Position numbers and translations under genes: made by a program
The notes under the pieces: generated by a model
Told to the model about the DNA's origin: nothing
What the model saw: only the letters and a program-made list of their open reading frames with translations
The model's database searches: none
NCBI RefSeq assembly: GCF_002798405.1
Contig: NZ_PGGV01000033.1
Location: forward strand, 1-64,000
DNA length: 64,000 bases
DNA from: Glycomyces xiaoerkulensis
Lineage (GTDB): Bacteria; Actinomycetota; Actinomycetes; Mycobacteriales; Micromonosporaceae
Direction: 5' to 3'
Shown: piece by piece, positions 51,528-60,770 of the stretch
How positions within the stretch are numbered: the first letter of the stretch is position 1
Layout of the letters: each line of letters begins with the position of its first letter

Positions 51528-51686
51528 ATGGATAAATGGGAGTACGCCACCGCACCGCTGCTGATCCACAACACCAAGCAGATCCTCGACGTCTGGGGCG
51601 AGGACGGCTGGGAACTGGTCACCGTGCTGCCCGGTCAGAACGCCGAGCAGCTCGTGGCCTACTTCAAGCGCAAGAAGGAGCAGTAA
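51528..51686 (+). CDS. DUF4177 family protein, 52 aa
   Basis: This very small conserved protein of unknown function has the DUF4177 pattern: KWEYATAPLLIHNTKQILDV, GEDGWELVTVLPG and the basic end AYFKRKKEQ. TACTGT ends 7 bases before the ATG and there is no ribosome binding site, so it is probably leaderless. The stop is directly followed by the GTG of the RidA-like gene. This small gene next to a RidA homologue and the WhiB/ArsA group is, as I recall, common in actinobacteria. Confidence 0.85.
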   Translation: MDKWEYATAPLLIHNTKQILDVWGEDGWELVTVLPGQNAEQLVAYFKRKKEQ

Positions 51687-52169
51687 GTGGCCGACGCGAA
51701 GGCGAACCTGGAGCGGCTCGGGCTGACGCTGCCGGAGGTGGTGCCGCCGGTGGCGGCCTACCGGCCCGCGGTGCGGTCCGGGGACTACGTGTACGTCTCG
51801 GGCCAGTTGCCCATCGTGGGCGGCGAGTTGGCCGGGACCGGGAAGGTCGGCGCCGAGGTCGACCCCGAGCGCGCCTTCGAGCTGGCGCGGATCTGCGCGC
51901 TCAACGGGATCGCCGCGCTCGGCTCCGTCGCCGAACTCGACGGCGTGGCGCGGATCGCGAAGGTCACCGGTTTCGTGGCCTCGGCGCCCGGGTTCACCGG
52001 GCAGCCGCAGGTGATCAACGGCGCCAGCGAGTTGCTCGGCGAGGTGTTCGCCGAGGCCGGCGAGCACGCCCGCAGCGCGGTCGGCGTCGCCGAACTGCCG
52101 CTCGGCGCGCCGGTGGAGGTCGAACTCGTCGCCGAGCTCGCCCCCACCGCCAAAGTCCACCTCGTCTAG
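51687..52169 (+). CDS. RidA/YjgF-family protein
   Basis: This 160-aa protein of the RidA superfamily, which hydrolyses reactive enamine/imine intermediates from amino acid metabolism, has typical blocks GDYVYVSGQLPIVGG, AFELARICALNGIAAL and VFAEAGEHARSAVGVAELP. The usual strongly conserved Arg of RidA (near IRT in archetypes) is not obvious in the final strands (PVEVELVAEL), so it may belong to a divergent Rid group. AAGGAG precedes the GTG at 51687. Its TAG overlaps the convergent gene's TAG through the palindrome CTAG. Confidence 0.88.
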   Translation: MADAKANLERLGLTLPEVVPPVAAYRPAVRSGDYVYVSGQLPIVGGELAGTGKVGAEVDPERAFELARICALNGIAALGSVAELDGVARIAKVTGFVASAPGFTGQPQVINGASELLGEVFAEAGEHARSAVGVAELPLGAPVEVELVAELAPTAKVHLV

Positions 52170-53257
52170 CCGATCGCCGGGGCCACGCGGCTTTCCACCT
52201 CGCCGAGCGCGACGGACGTGCCGCGCGGCCCCGGAGCGGTCGCCGAGATCCTCACCGCGTCGCCGTCGGCCAGCCGCCACTCGGGGCAGGCCGCCTCCAT
52301 CGAGCCGTACAGCATGCCCGGGCGCAGCACCGCGCCGTTCGCGGTCAACTGCGCCATCTGCTGCGCGGGCGTCCAGTACGGGACGCCGAAACCGGCCCCG
52401 GCCACCGGCACGCCGTTCACCTCGATGTCCAGGCGCAGGTCGAAGCCGAACCGGTCGGACTCCTTGAGGTAGGACGGAGCGGTCGGCCCCTGCTCGGGGG
52501 CGGCGATCCGGGCCGCGTCCAGGGCCTCCAGCGGGGTCACCCACGTGCTCATCGACGTGGCGAACGACTTCGCCTCGCTCAGCCCCAGCCCGTCGGTCTC
52601 CATGCGCGCGAAGTCGTGCGCGGTCCAGTCGTTGAGCAGGACCGCGCCGAACACGTGCTCCTCGAACGCGTCGGGCGCCACCGGGCGGCCGACCGCCGAC
52701 TCGCCGCCGACGACGAAGCCGACCTCGGGACCGATGTCGAGCGAGCCGGTCGGAGCGAACACGACCTCGCCGCCGGGCGCGGGCCGGTGGCTCGAGGGCC
52801 GCACCACCTCCATCCCCGACGGCAGCACCGTCGAGGCTCGGCCGCCGGTCGCGCGCGGATGCCAGCGGCGCGGGTCCGAGGCCCCGGTGAAGTCGACGAA
52901 GTCGGTCACCAGCAGCGGGGCGTGCATGCGCGCCTCCGTCAGCGGCGTGAGCCACTCGCCGGCCGCCTCTTGCAGGCTCGGCTCGCTGAGCGCCTCCTGC
53001 ACCTGCCGGCGCACCTGCCTCCACGCCTCGCGGCCGAGCGACAGCAGCCGGTTCAGGGCCGGGTCGCGCAGCGCGGTGCACGAGGCGCACGTCTGGCAGT
53101 CGCCGGAGAGTACGGCTTTGTGGAGGTCCAGGATCTGGTCGGCGATGCGGACGCCGATGCGCGGGACCGGTGCGTCCGCGGTCGAGAACACCCCGTAGGG
53201 CAGATTGTGGATGTTGTAGGGGCTCTCATCGGCGCCCGGTACCCAGCAGGTGGTCAC
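52166..53257 (-). CDS. Fumarylacetoacetase-like hydrolase
   Basis: This 363-aa FAH-fold enzyme has an N-terminal domain opening with WVPGADESPYNIHNLPYGVF, typical of fumarylacetoacetases. The C-terminal metal-binding domain contains LDIGPEVGFVVGG (metal Glu) and GAVLLNDWTAHDFARME. The usual active-site stretch DFYASxxHA is replaced by DFVDFTGASDPRRW, so the substrate may differ from fumarylacetoacetate. GGAGGA precedes GTG 53257. No tyrosine-degradation partners (homogentisate dioxygenase, HPPD) are in the window. Confidence 0.82.
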   Translation of the reverse strand: MTTCWVPGADESPYNIHNLPYGVFSTADAPVPRIGVRIADQILDLHKAVLSGDCQTCASCTALRDPALNRLLSLGREAWRQVRRQVQEALSEPSLQEAAGEWLTPLTEARMHAPLLVTDFVDFTGASDPRRWHPRATGGRASTVLPSGMEVVRPSSHRPAPGGEVVFAPTGSLDIGPEVGFVVGGESAVGRPVAPDAFEEHVFGAVLLNDWTAHDFARMETDGLGLSEAKSFATSMSTWVTPLEALDAARIAAPEQGPTAPSYLKESDRFGFDLRLDIEVNGVPVAGAGFGVPYWTPAQQMAQLTANGAVLRPGMLYGSMEAACPEWRLADGDAVRISATAPGPRGTSVALGEVESRVAPAIG

Positions 53258-53315
53258 GTCGTTCCTCCGTCGTCGAAGCGGTTACGGAGGTATAACGAGC
53301 GTGGGCCCGCTCAGG

Positions 53316-54146
53316 TCACTCGGCGCGGCGATGCCGCCGCAGAACTGTGAACCAAGCCACCCAGGTGCCGACGGCGACCAGGGCGAAGAACACCCGCGCC
53401 CCCGGCGGGATTCCGGTGCCCAGCAGGGCGGGCAGGCCGAACACCACCGCGACGCCGAGCAGGACCGACCGACCGAGCGCGCCGCGGAACAGACCGGGGC
53501 CGTAGATCTTCCGGCGCCAGGCGACGTCGTCGGGCCGGGCGTCGACCGCGCCGGTGGTCTCGCGGCGCCGCGCCTCGGGCGGCAGTGACCGCGCCGTCTG
53601 CGGCGACGAATCGCCCGGCTCGAGATCGGAGGCGGCCTGCCGGGAGCGTCCGGCGAGGTCGCTCATGTCGAGCGAATCGGCGACCGCGGCGAGCGTCAGA
53701 TGGGTGCGGGGCTGGTCGGGGGCGAGATTGACCGCGTTCCAAGCCGCGTCGAGCGCCGGCTGGCCGGCGCCCGCGCGCCGGGTGATCAGCGCGTAGTGGA
53801 CCTGATGGACCCAACTGGCCCGGTCGAGTTCGAGGAGGCTCGCGGCGGCCTGCATGGCCTCGTCGCGCCGCTCGGCGTCGGCCAGGGCGTACCCGCGGAC
53901 GACCAGTGCCCGCCGGTGCCTCGGATCGCGCGCCAGGGTCGCGCCGGCGAAGACGAGGGCCTCGTCCGGATCGCCCTCGGCGAGGGCGAGGACCCCCGCC
54001 ATCGCATTGGCCTCGGGGTCGAACGGGTCGACGCGGAGCGCCGCGTCGATCTCGGTGCGGGCGTCGGGCAGCGCCTCGAGGTCGTACAGCATCTCGGCGC
54101 GTTCGAGATGCTCGGCGACCGTGCGGCGGGTGGGGTCTTGGTCCAT
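53316..54146 (-). CDS. TPR-repeat membrane protein, 276 aa
   Basis: Four or so tetratricopeptide repeats fill residues 8-160 (AEHLERAEMLYDLEALPDAR, EANAMAGVLALAEGDPDEAL, RRALVVRGYALADAERRDEA, ALDAAWNAVNLAPDQP). A polar linker leads to two C-terminal helices (about 222-240 and 247-265) and a basic end. TPR domains bind other proteins; the partner is unknown. GGGAG precedes the ATG. It lies 21 bases after ispF on the same strand. Confidence 0.8.
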   Translation of the reverse strand: MDQDPTRRTVAEHLERAEMLYDLEALPDARTEIDAALRVDPFDPEANAMAGVLALAEGDPDEALVFAGATLARDPRHRRALVVRGYALADAERRDEAMQAAASLLELDRASWVHQVHYALITRRAGAGQPALDAAWNAVNLAPDQPRTHLTLAAVADSLDMSDLAGRSRQAASDLEPGDSSPQTARSLPPEARRRETTGAVDARPDDVAWRRKIYGPGLFRGALGRSVLLGVAVVFGLPALLGTGIPPGARVFFALVAVGTWVAWFTVLRRHRRAE

Positions 54147-54167
54147 GAACCTACTCCCGAATGGGAA

Positions 54168-54653
54168 TCAAAACCTGTACAGCAACGCTACCGCGGTCGC
54201 CGCCAGGCCCTCGCCGCGTCCGGTGAACCCCAGGCCGTCGGTGGTGGTGGCCGACAAGCGCACCGGCGCCCCGATCGGAGTGGCCAGGGCCGTCTCGGCC
54301 TCGGCGCGGCGCGGCCGCAGCTTGGGGCGGTCGCCGATGATCTGCACGCTGACGTTGCCGATCGACCAGTCGGCCTCGCGGACGCGCCGGGCGGTCTCGA
54401 TCAGCAGGGCCTCACCGGAGGCGCCGTCCCATTCGGGACGGGACGTGCCGAAATTGCCGCCGAGGTCGCCGAGGCCGGCGGCCGACAGCAGCGCGTCGCA
54501 GACCGCGTGCGCGGCCGCGTCGCCGTCGGAGTGCCCCGCCAACCCGGGTGTACCGGGCCAGTCGAGGCACGCCAAACGGCAAGGTCGAGTGGGATCGAAA
54601 CGGTGCACGTCGGTTCCGTGCCCGACGACCATGGACGGAAATTCGGGACTCAC
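54168..54653 (-). CDS. ispF: 2-C-methyl-D-erythritol 2,4-cyclodiphosphate synthase
   Basis: This 161-aa enzyme of the MEP isoprenoid pathway forms the cyclic diphosphate. Metal ligands Asp15 and His17 are in GHGTDVHRF, and His41 is in [10 protein letters not shown]. The substrate loop [17 protein letters not shown] near the C-terminus matches the family. Its GTG start overlaps the carD stop by four bases (GTGA). The usual partner ispD is not between them, although carD-ispD-ispF clusters are common. Confidence 0.93.
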   Translation of the reverse strand: MSPEFPSMVVGHGTDVHRFDPTRPCRLACLDWPGTPGLAGHSDGDAAAHAVCDALLSAAGLGDLGGNFGTSRPEWDGASGEALLIETARRVREADWSIGNVSVQIIGDRPKLRPRRAEAETALATPIGAPVRLSATTTDGLGFTGRGEGLAATAVALLYRF

Positions 54654-55177
54654 GCGTTGAATTGCGGCTCGCCGGAAGCTAACTGAACCGGGGCCTCCGA
54701 CAGCAGGACTTTGTCGAGAATGCTCTCCGCCTCGTCTTTGACGCAGTCCTCGGCCAGCGCGATCTCTCCTACGAGGATCTCGCGTGCCTTCGAGAGCATT
54801 CGCTTCTCACCCGCCGACAGCCCGCGCTCCCGGTCGCGCCGCCACAGGTCGCGGACGACCTCGGCGATCTTGAGCGGAGAGCCGGAGGCCAGCTTCTCGA
54901 CATTGGCCTTATAACGCCGTGACCAGTTGGTGGGCTCCTCCGTATGAGGGGCGCGGAGCACATCGAAGACCTCGTTGAGGCCCTCCGCTCCGACCACTTC
55001 TCGGACGCCGACGAGTTCGACGTTCTTGGCGGGAACCTTGACCGTGAGGTCACCCTGCTCGACACGCAGCACGAGGTATTCCTGTTCAATACCTCCGATG
55101 ACGCGAGTTTCCACAGCTTCAACGAGTGCGGCCCCGTGGTGGGGGTAGACAACGGTCTCGCCGACACTAAAACCCAT
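54650..55177 (-). CDS. carD: CarD-family transcription factor
   Basis: This 175-aa RNA polymerase-binding protein stabilises open complexes at rRNA and other promoters. The N-terminal RNAP-interaction Tudor-like domain starts [20 protein letters not shown]. The DNA-binding domain carries the key Trp85 in [14 protein letters not shown] and a helical basic C-terminal region ([20 protein letters not shown]). The ATG at 55177 follows GAAAGGGG. It is divergent from an LpqE-like lipoprotein gene, an arrangement also seen in mycobacteria. Confidence 0.94.
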   Translation of the reverse strand: MGFSVGETVVYPHHGAALVEAVETRVIGGIEQEYLVLRVEQGDLTVKVPAKNVELVGVREVVGAEGLNEVFDVLRAPHTEEPTNWSRRYKANVEKLASGSPLKIAEVVRDLWRRDRERGLSAGEKRMLSKAREILVGEIALAEDCVKDEAESILDKVLLSEAPVQLASGEPQFNA

Positions 55178-55481
55178 AGGATCGAAACCCCTTTCGCTGT
55201 GTCTAGCCTAACACGTCACCGGGTTGATACCCGACAGCGGATCGCCATGAATGCCCTGGTCAATTGGTATGTGACCGACTACTCTACGGCACCTTGGCGA
55301 TCCCGAACGGACAGAGAGTCGTGAATGAGGCGTGCGTCGCCCGCTCCGAGGGCGCCACTCCCCGAATCGCGCCATTTCCGGTGAGAGCCATTCCTCGGCG
55401 CGGCGCGGGCCTGGAGACCCGGTCCCGGGCGGTCGTCTACGCTGTCGGCAGCACGCCCTCATGACTCAGGGAGGACCAGCA
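55178..55481. other. carD/lpqE divergent region
   Basis: This is a 304-bp divergent gap with no gene. A TAGGCTAGAC word on the minus strand, about 35 bases upstream of carD, could hold its -10. On the plus strand TCTACGCT (55436-55443) may be the -10 of the lipoprotein gene. Confidence 0.4.
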
Positions 55482-56066
55482 GTGGCCAGGGGTATCAGCA
55501 TGGCGCTCACCGCACGCCGCGCGGCGGCGCTCGCGGTCGCGGCGGCCGCGACCGTCGGGCTGTCGGCCTGCGGCGCCGGACAGGTGACCCACACCGACAC
55601 CAAGCAGGCCGCGATCGCCGGAGTCAACGTCGACCACGGCGACATCGCCCTGCGCGACCTCCAGGTCGAGTTCTCCTCCGCCGACGGGTACGAGGCCGGC
55701 GGCGAGGCCCCGCTGCGGATCTGGATCGGCAACGAAGGCCAGGAGCCGGTCAGCCTCGAGAGCGTCGTCACCGACGGGGCCCAGGCGGTCGCCTTCTGCC
55801 CCGGCGACGAGGCCGCCTCCGGCTGCACCGCCGACTTCGCGCCGATCGAGATCGCCTCCGAGGACTACGTCCGCCTCGACTCCAACGTCGACGGCGCCGA
55901 CTACCTCCGGCTCGAAGGACTCGCCGAGCCGCTCGTCTCCGGGCAGGCGATCGGCGTGACCTTCGTGTTCTCCGGCGGCCGGGAGGTCCCGGTCGACGTT
56001 CCGGTCGGTCAGGCGACCGAGCAGGAAGAGCCCGAATACGAGGAGCACCCCGGGCTCGGCCACTGA
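55482..56066 (+). CDS. LpqE-like lipoprotein
   Basis: This 194-aa exported lipoprotein has a signal peptide (residues 1-28) and lipobox LSAC. The mature part is acidic with beta-sheet pattern, including LRDLQVEFSSADGY, GEAPLRIWIGNEGQEPVSL and IGVTFVFSGGREVPVDVPV. The last block recalls copper-chaperone-like folds (PCu(A)C), though the metal-binding Met/His residues are not evident. GTG 55482 has GGAGGA 7 bases upstream; ATG 55500 would shorten the signal peptide. It faces carD, as lpqE does in mycobacteria. Confidence 0.78.
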   Translation: MARGISMALTARRAAALAVAAAATVGLSACGAGQVTHTDTKQAAIAGVNVDHGDIALRDLQVEFSSADGYEAGGEAPLRIWIGNEGQEPVSLESVVTDGAQAVAFCPGDEAASGCTADFAPIEIASEDYVRLDSNVDGADYLRLEGLAEPLVSGQAIGVTFVFSGGREVPVDVPVGQATEQEEPEYEEHPGLGH

Positions 56067-56070
56067 CCGG

Positions 56071-56781
56071 TCACCGCGCGAGCGGCCAGCGCCGCTCGAC
56101 CGACTCCTCGCGCCCGCGGCGCCGGAAGTACGCCTCCAGACTCGCCGCGTCCTCGGCGTGCCACCGGACCTGCGCCTCGTGCAGCTCCCGCGGCTCCATG
56201 CTCCCCACCTCGGGGAAACGCGTCCCGATCACCCTGGCCAGCGCCACCGTCGCGGCGGCGTCGCCGGTCGCCGAGTGCGCCCCGTCCAGCTCGACGCCGT
56301 AGTGCTCGGCCGTGGCCCCGAGCGTCCGCTTGCCCTTCCGGTAGCGGTCCACCCGCTTGTCCAGCACCGCCGGGTCGACCACTGAGATCCGGTCCCAGTC
56401 CGGCTGCGGGATCGCGTGCCGATCGAGCTCATAGGACAGCATGGTGAGGTCGAATCCGGCGCGGAACGCCACCACCGGCGTCCCGGCCTCGATCGCCGCC
56501 CCCAGGGCGGCGGCGATCTCGCCCAGCGCCTTCACCGGCACCTCCCCTTCGGCGCGGGCCTTCTGGTCGGTGATGCCGTGGACCCGCGACGCGCCCGGCG
56601 GGATCGGCACCCCCGGATCGATCAGCCACGACTCGCCCATCCACCCGACGGTCTCCCGGTCCGGCCCGACCGGGTCGACGGTCACCAGGGCCGCCTGCAC
56701 GATCCGGCTCTCGGCCGGGACCACGCCGGTGGTCTCGGTGTCGAACCCCAGCAGCGGACCTTGGAACCATTGCTCGCTCAT
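56071..56781 (-). CDS. DnaQ-type 3'-5' exonuclease
   Basis: This 236-aa DEDD-family exonuclease is of the DNA polymerase III epsilon type. ExoI is GFDTETTG, ExoII is in VVAFRAGFDLTML and ExoIII is in HSATGDAAATVALA (His to Asp spacing typical of DEDDh). The C-terminal part (about 190-236) is charged and unlike the epsilon subunit tail, so it may be a stand-alone repair or RNA-processing nuclease. TATGGT ends 6 bases before the ATG at 56781. A much longer frame upstream is antisense to other genes and is rejected. Confidence 0.88.
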   Translation of the reverse strand: MSEQWFQGPLLGFDTETTGVVPAESRIVQAALVTVDPVGPDRETVGWMGESWLIDPGVPIPPGASRVHGITDQKARAEGEVPVKALGEIAAALGAAIEAGTPVVAFRAGFDLTMLSYELDRHAIPQPDWDRISVVDPAVLDKRVDRYRKGKRTLGATAEHYGVELDGAHSATGDAAATVALARVIGTRFPEVGSMEPRELHEAQVRWHAEDAASLEAYFRRRGREESVERRWPLAR

Positions 56782-56886
56782 GGGGCCACCATATCGACCG
56801 CCTCCGACGATCCGCCGATATGCTCTACGCTGCGCCCGGAACGGAGCTACGCCCCTTCCCGCCCGTAAACGACCCCTGGAGGAACT

Positions 56887-58449
56887 TTGGACTGGTTGCA
56901 TTCGATAACCGACGCCATCCAGCGATGGGCCGACAACCTCGACGCCGACTACGGCGGCGACGTCGGCGAGGTGAGCTCGTTCGTATGGGGCCCATGGGTG
57001 CTCATTCCGCTGCTGCTGGCCGTCGGTGTCTATCTGACCGCCCTGCTGAGCGGCATCCAGATCCGGCGGCTCGGCTACGGGCTCTGGCTCGCCCTGTTCC
57101 GGCGCAACGAGGGCGATGTCAAGGGCGACATCAGCCACTACCAGGCCCTGTCGGTGGCGCTGGCCGCCACGGTCGGGGTCGGCAACATCGGCGGGGTCGG
57201 CGCCGCGATCGCCATGGGCGGGCCCGGCGCGCTGTTCTGGATGTGGGTGACCGGCCTGGTCGGCATGGCCACCAAGTACTCGGAGGCGCTGCTCGGGGTC
57301 AAGTACCGCAAGGTCAACCCCAAGGGCCGGCAGTCCGGCGGCCCGCAGCGGTACCTCTCGGAGGGCATCAAGGGCCCGCTCGGCAAGATCCTCGCGTTCG
57401 CCTTCGCCGGGTTCGGGGTCATCGCCAGCTTCGGCATCGGCAACGCCGTCCAGTCCGGCCAGGTGGCCGCCGCCATCCAGGGGCAGTTGCCCGACGACAC
57501 CTTCTGGACCCCGTCGTGGACCGGCGTGGTGATCCTCGTCTCGGTCGGCCTGGTCATCCTCGGCGGCATCAAGTGGCTCGGGCGGGTGGCCTCGGCGCTG
57601 GTGCCGCTCATGGTGGTCCTCTACCTCGCCGGGGCGCTCGCGGTCCTGGTGATGAACGTCGACGTGCTCGGCACCGCCTTCGCCATGATCTTCGACCAGG
57701 CCTTCAACGGCGCCTCGGCGGTCGGCGGCTTCACCGGCGCCGCGATCCTGACGGTGATCCGCTACGGCGTGGCCCGCGGCATCTTCTCCAACGAGTCCGG
57801 CCTGGGCACCGGCGGCATCGCCGCCGCCGCGGCCCGCACCGACCAGCCGGTGCGGCAGGCGATGGTGTCGATGACGCAGACGTTCATCGACACGCTCATC
57901 GTGGTCACCATGACCGGCCTGGTCATCGTCGTCACCGGGGTGCTGGGCACGACCGAGGTCGTCGACGGCGAGGAGCGGATGGTCACCGACTCGGCGCTCA
58001 CCCGGCTCGCGTTCGAGACCGGCCTGGGCGGCTCCGGCACGGTCGGCGGCACCGTCGGCGGCCTGATCGTCGCGGTCGCGATCGCCACGTTCGCGTTCTC
58101 CACCCTCATCGGCTGGTCCTACTACGGCGAGAAGTGCCTGGAGCGGTTCAGCGGACAGTGGCTGATCCTGCCCTACCGGGCCGTGTTCGTCGTGGTCGCC
58201 TACCTGGGCGCGGTCACCAGCCTCGACCTGGTGTGGGGCTTCTCCGACATCGCCAACGGCCTGATGGCGCTGCCGAACCTGATCGGCCTGCTGATCCTGT
58301 CGCCGGTGGTCTACCGCGAGACCAGGAAGTTCTTCGCGAGGCCCGACTGGCGGCTGCTGCCGGCCGACGCCGTCCCGGCCGGAGGCGCGGCGCGAGCCGA
58401 AGGCGAGGCGGGGTCCGAACCGCCCGAGCCGGAGGGGAAACCGGATTAG
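56887..58449 (+). CDS. Alanine/glycine:cation symporter (AGCS family)
   Basis: This 520-aa amino acid carrier uses sodium or protons. About eleven helices are visible. Family signatures are LSVALAATVGVGNIGGVGAAIAMGGPG (split by a short helix break), FWMWVTGLVGMATKYSEALL and RGIFSNESGLGTGGIAAAAA. The C-terminal tail is polar. The best start is TTG 56887, but GGAGGA is only 3 bases upstream, so a start a few codons further is possible. No glycine riboswitch-like aptamer fits in the 105-base leader. Confidence 0.9.
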   Translation: MDWLHSITDAIQRWADNLDADYGGDVGEVSSFVWGPWVLIPLLLAVGVYLTALLSGIQIRRLGYGLWLALFRRNEGDVKGDISHYQALSVALAATVGVGNIGGVGAAIAMGGPGALFWMWVTGLVGMATKYSEALLGVKYRKVNPKGRQSGGPQRYLSEGIKGPLGKILAFAFAGFGVIASFGIGNAVQSGQVAAAIQGQLPDDTFWTPSWTGVVILVSVGLVILGGIKWLGRVASALVPLMVVLYLAGALAVLVMNVDVLGTAFAMIFDQAFNGASAVGGFTGAAILTVIRYGVARGIFSNESGLGTGGIAAAAARTDQPVRQAMVSMTQTFIDTLIVVTMTGLVIVVTGVLGTTEVVDGEERMVTDSALTRLAFETGLGGSGTVGGTVGGLIVAVAIATFAFSTLIGWSYYGEKCLERFSGQWLILPYRAVFVVVAYLGAVTSLDLVWGFSDIANGLMALPNLIGLLILSPVVYRETRKFFARPDWRLLPADAVPAGGAARAEGEAGSEPPEPEGKPD

Positions 58450-58482
58450 GGCGGTGTCGCAGTCCGCCAATAGCATGTAGCC

Positions 58483-60690
58483 ATGCACGAGTCCCGGCCC
58501 GGCCAGGCGACCTTGGAGGCGGTCCTCGAACGCGTCACGTACGCGAACGAGGAGACCGGGTACACCATCGCCCGCGCCTCCACCGCCCGGTCGGGCCCGG
58601 AACTGCTCACGATCGTCGGTCCGCTGCTCGGCGCCCAGGTCGGGGAGAGCCTCGACCTGACCGGGCGGTGGACCAGCCACCCCAAGTACGGCCGCCAGTT
58701 CGAGGTCTGGTCGTACCGGACGGTGCTGCCCGCGACCGTCCAGGGCATCGAGCGCTACCTCGGCTCGGGCCTGATCAAGGGCGTCGGGCCCAAGACCGCC
58801 GAGAGGATCGTGGCGCACTTCGGCACCGCCACCCTCGAGGTGATCGACGACGAGCCCGAGCGGCTGGCCGAGGTGCCCGGCCTGGGCCCCAAGCGGACGA
58901 AGTCGATCGCGGCGGCCTGGGAGGAGCAGCGGGCCATCAAGGAGGTCATGGTCTTCCTCCAGTCGGTCGAGGTCTCCACCTCGCTGGCGGTGCGGATCTA
59001 CAAGAAGTACGGCGACGCCTCCATCGGGGTGGTCAAGAACCAGCCGTACCGACTCGCCAACGAGGTGTGGGGGATCGGGTTCAAGACCGCCGACACGGTC
59101 GCCCGCGCGGTCGGCGTCCCGCACGACTCGCCCGAGCGGATCAAGGCCGCGCTCCAGTACGTGCTCTCCGAGGCCGGCGACGCCGGGCACTGCTTCCTGC
59201 CGGCGCCGAACCTGGTGGGCGACACGGTCGAGCTGCTGGGACTCGAGGCCGGACCCGTGACGCGGGCGCTCGAGGAGCTCACCGACGAGGCCGAGCACGT
59301 CATCGCCGACCGGATCCCCGCAGGGGAGTCGACCGTGCCGGCGCGCTACCTCGCGCCCTTCCATCACGCCGAGCGCGGCCTCGCCTCGGGCCTGCTGAGC
59401 CTCCTGGACGCCTCGGGCGACCGGCTCGGCGCCTTCCAGAACGTCGAGTGGGACAAGGCGTTCGAGTGGCTGCGGAAGCGCCGCGACGCCGAACTGGCGC
59501 CCGAGCAGGCCGATGCGGTCAAACTCGCGCTCACCGAGAAGGTCGCCGTGCTCACCGGCGGCCCCGGCTGCGGCAAGAGCTTCACCGTCTCGGCCGCCGT
59601 CGACCTCGCCAAGGCCAAGCGCGGCAAGGTCGTGCTCGCCGCGCCCACCGGGCGGGCCGCGAAGCGGCTCGCCGAGCTCACCGGCTGCGAGGCCGCCACC
59701 CTGCACCGGCTGCTCGAACTGCGGCCCGGCGGCGAGGCCGCCTACGACCGCGACAACCCGCTCGACGTCGACCTGCTGGTCGTCGACGAGTCGTCCATGC
59801 TCGACACCGTGCTGGCGAACAAGCTCGTCAAGGCCGTCCCTCCCGGGGCGCACCTGCTGCTGGTCGGGGACGTCGACCAGTTGCCGAGCGTCGGCGCCGG
59901 TGAGGTCCTGCGGGACCTGCTGGCCGCGCCCGCGATCCCCCGGGTGCGGTTGACCCGGATCTTCCGGCAGGCGGCCGAATCGGGCGTGGTCGCCGGCGCC
60001 CACCGGGTCAACTCGGGCGCGTTCCCGCGCCTGGAGGGCTACGACGACTTCTTCTGGTTCGCCAGCGACGACAACGACCTGGTCGCCGACCACGTGGTCG
60101 ACATCGTCACCCGCCGCATCCCGGCCAGGTTCGGGCTCCACCCGGTGCGGGACGTCCAGGTGCTCGCCCCGATGCACCGCGGCGGGCCCGGCGCCGGGAA
60201 CCTCAACCTCAAGCTCCAGGAGGCGCTCACCCCGGGGCGGGAGGGGCGTCCGGAGCGCCGCTACGGCGGCCGCGTCTACCGGGTCGGCGACAAGGTCATC
60301 CAGATCCGCAACAACTACGCCAAGGGCGCGAACGGGGTCTTCAACGGCACCGTCGGGGTCGTCTCGGCGCTCGACGCCGAGGCGCAGACCCTGACCGTCC
60401 GCACCGACGAGGACGAGGACGTCGACTACGAGTTCTCCGAACTGGACGAACTCGTCCACGCCTACGCGATCACCGTGCACCGCTCGCAGGGCAGCGAGTA
60501 CCCGGCGGTGGTGATCCCGGTGACCACCAGCGCGTGGACCATGCTGCGGCGCAACCTGATCTACACCGCGATCACCCGCGCCAAGCGGCTGGTGGTGATG
60601 GTCGGATCCAAGAAGGCACTGGCGGTGGCCGTGCGGAGCGCCGGGACCGGCAAGCGCCACACGGGCCTGACCCACCGTCTGGGGACTTGA
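58483..60690 (+). CDS. recD2: RecD2-like DNA helicase
   Basis: This 735-aa superfamily 1B 5'-3' helicase is not part of RecBCD. The N-terminal region has OB/helix-hairpin-helix elements (GSGLIKGVGPKTAERIVAHFG and EVPGLGPKRTKSIAAAW). The motor starts with Walker A GGPGCGKSF near residue 359, LLVVDESSMLD (motif II), GDVDQLPSVGAGEVL (III) and ends with AITVHRSQGSEYPAVV and YTAITRAKRLVVM (V, VI). The Walker A has Cys in place of the common Thr. TAGCAT ends 6 bases before the ATG, suggesting leaderless translation. Confidence 0.92.
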   Translation: MHESRPGQATLEAVLERVTYANEETGYTIARASTARSGPELLTIVGPLLGAQVGESLDLTGRWTSHPKYGRQFEVWSYRTVLPATVQGIERYLGSGLIKGVGPKTAERIVAHFGTATLEVIDDEPERLAEVPGLGPKRTKSIAAAWEEQRAIKEVMVFLQSVEVSTSLAVRIYKKYGDASIGVVKNQPYRLANEVWGIGFKTADTVARAVGVPHDSPERIKAALQYVLSEAGDAGHCFLPAPNLVGDTVELLGLEAGPVTRALEELTDEAEHVIADRIPAGESTVPARYLAPFHHAERGLASGLLSLLDASGDRLGAFQNVEWDKAFEWLRKRRDAELAPEQADAVKLALTEKVAVLTGGPGCGKSFTVSAAVDLAKAKRGKVVLAAPTGRAAKRLAELTGCEAATLHRLLELRPGGEAAYDRDNPLDVDLLVVDESSMLDTVLANKLVKAVPPGAHLLLVGDVDQLPSVGAGEVLRDLLAAPAIPRVRLTRIFRQAAESGVVAGAHRVNSGAFPRLEGYDDFFWFASDDNDLVADHVVDIVTRRIPARFGLHPVRDVQVLAPMHRGGPGAGNLNLKLQEALTPGREGRPERRYGGRVYRVGDKVIQIRNNYAKGANGVFNGTVGVVSALDAEAQTLTVRTDEDEDVDYEFSELDELVHAYAITVHRSQGSEYPAVVIPVTTSAWTMLRRNLIYTAITRAKRLVVMVGSKKALAVAVRSAGTGKRHTGLTHRLGT

Positions 60691-60699
60691 ACTTCCATA

Positions 60700-60729
60700 T
60701 TGATAATAATCGATCCAAATGGGTAGAAT
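60700..60729 (+). promoter_or_regulatory. Promoter of the CBM2-like gene
   Basis: -35 TTGATA (60700-60705), 18-base spacer, -10 TAGAAT (60724-60729), in a notably AT-rich 40-base stretch. Confidence 0.6.
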
Positions 60730-60770
60730 GCGGATCACAGGCCGCCCGGAATCAACCCGCAGGAGTCCCG

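Noticed and set aside
56782-56886. Glycine riboswitch before the AGCS symporter
   Set aside because: The leader is only about 105 bases and shows no glycine aptamer core.
56071-60738. 1555-residue minus-strand frame
   Set aside because: It is the exonuclease gene joined to the antisense of the symporter and RecD2-like genes. The true start is ATG 56781.
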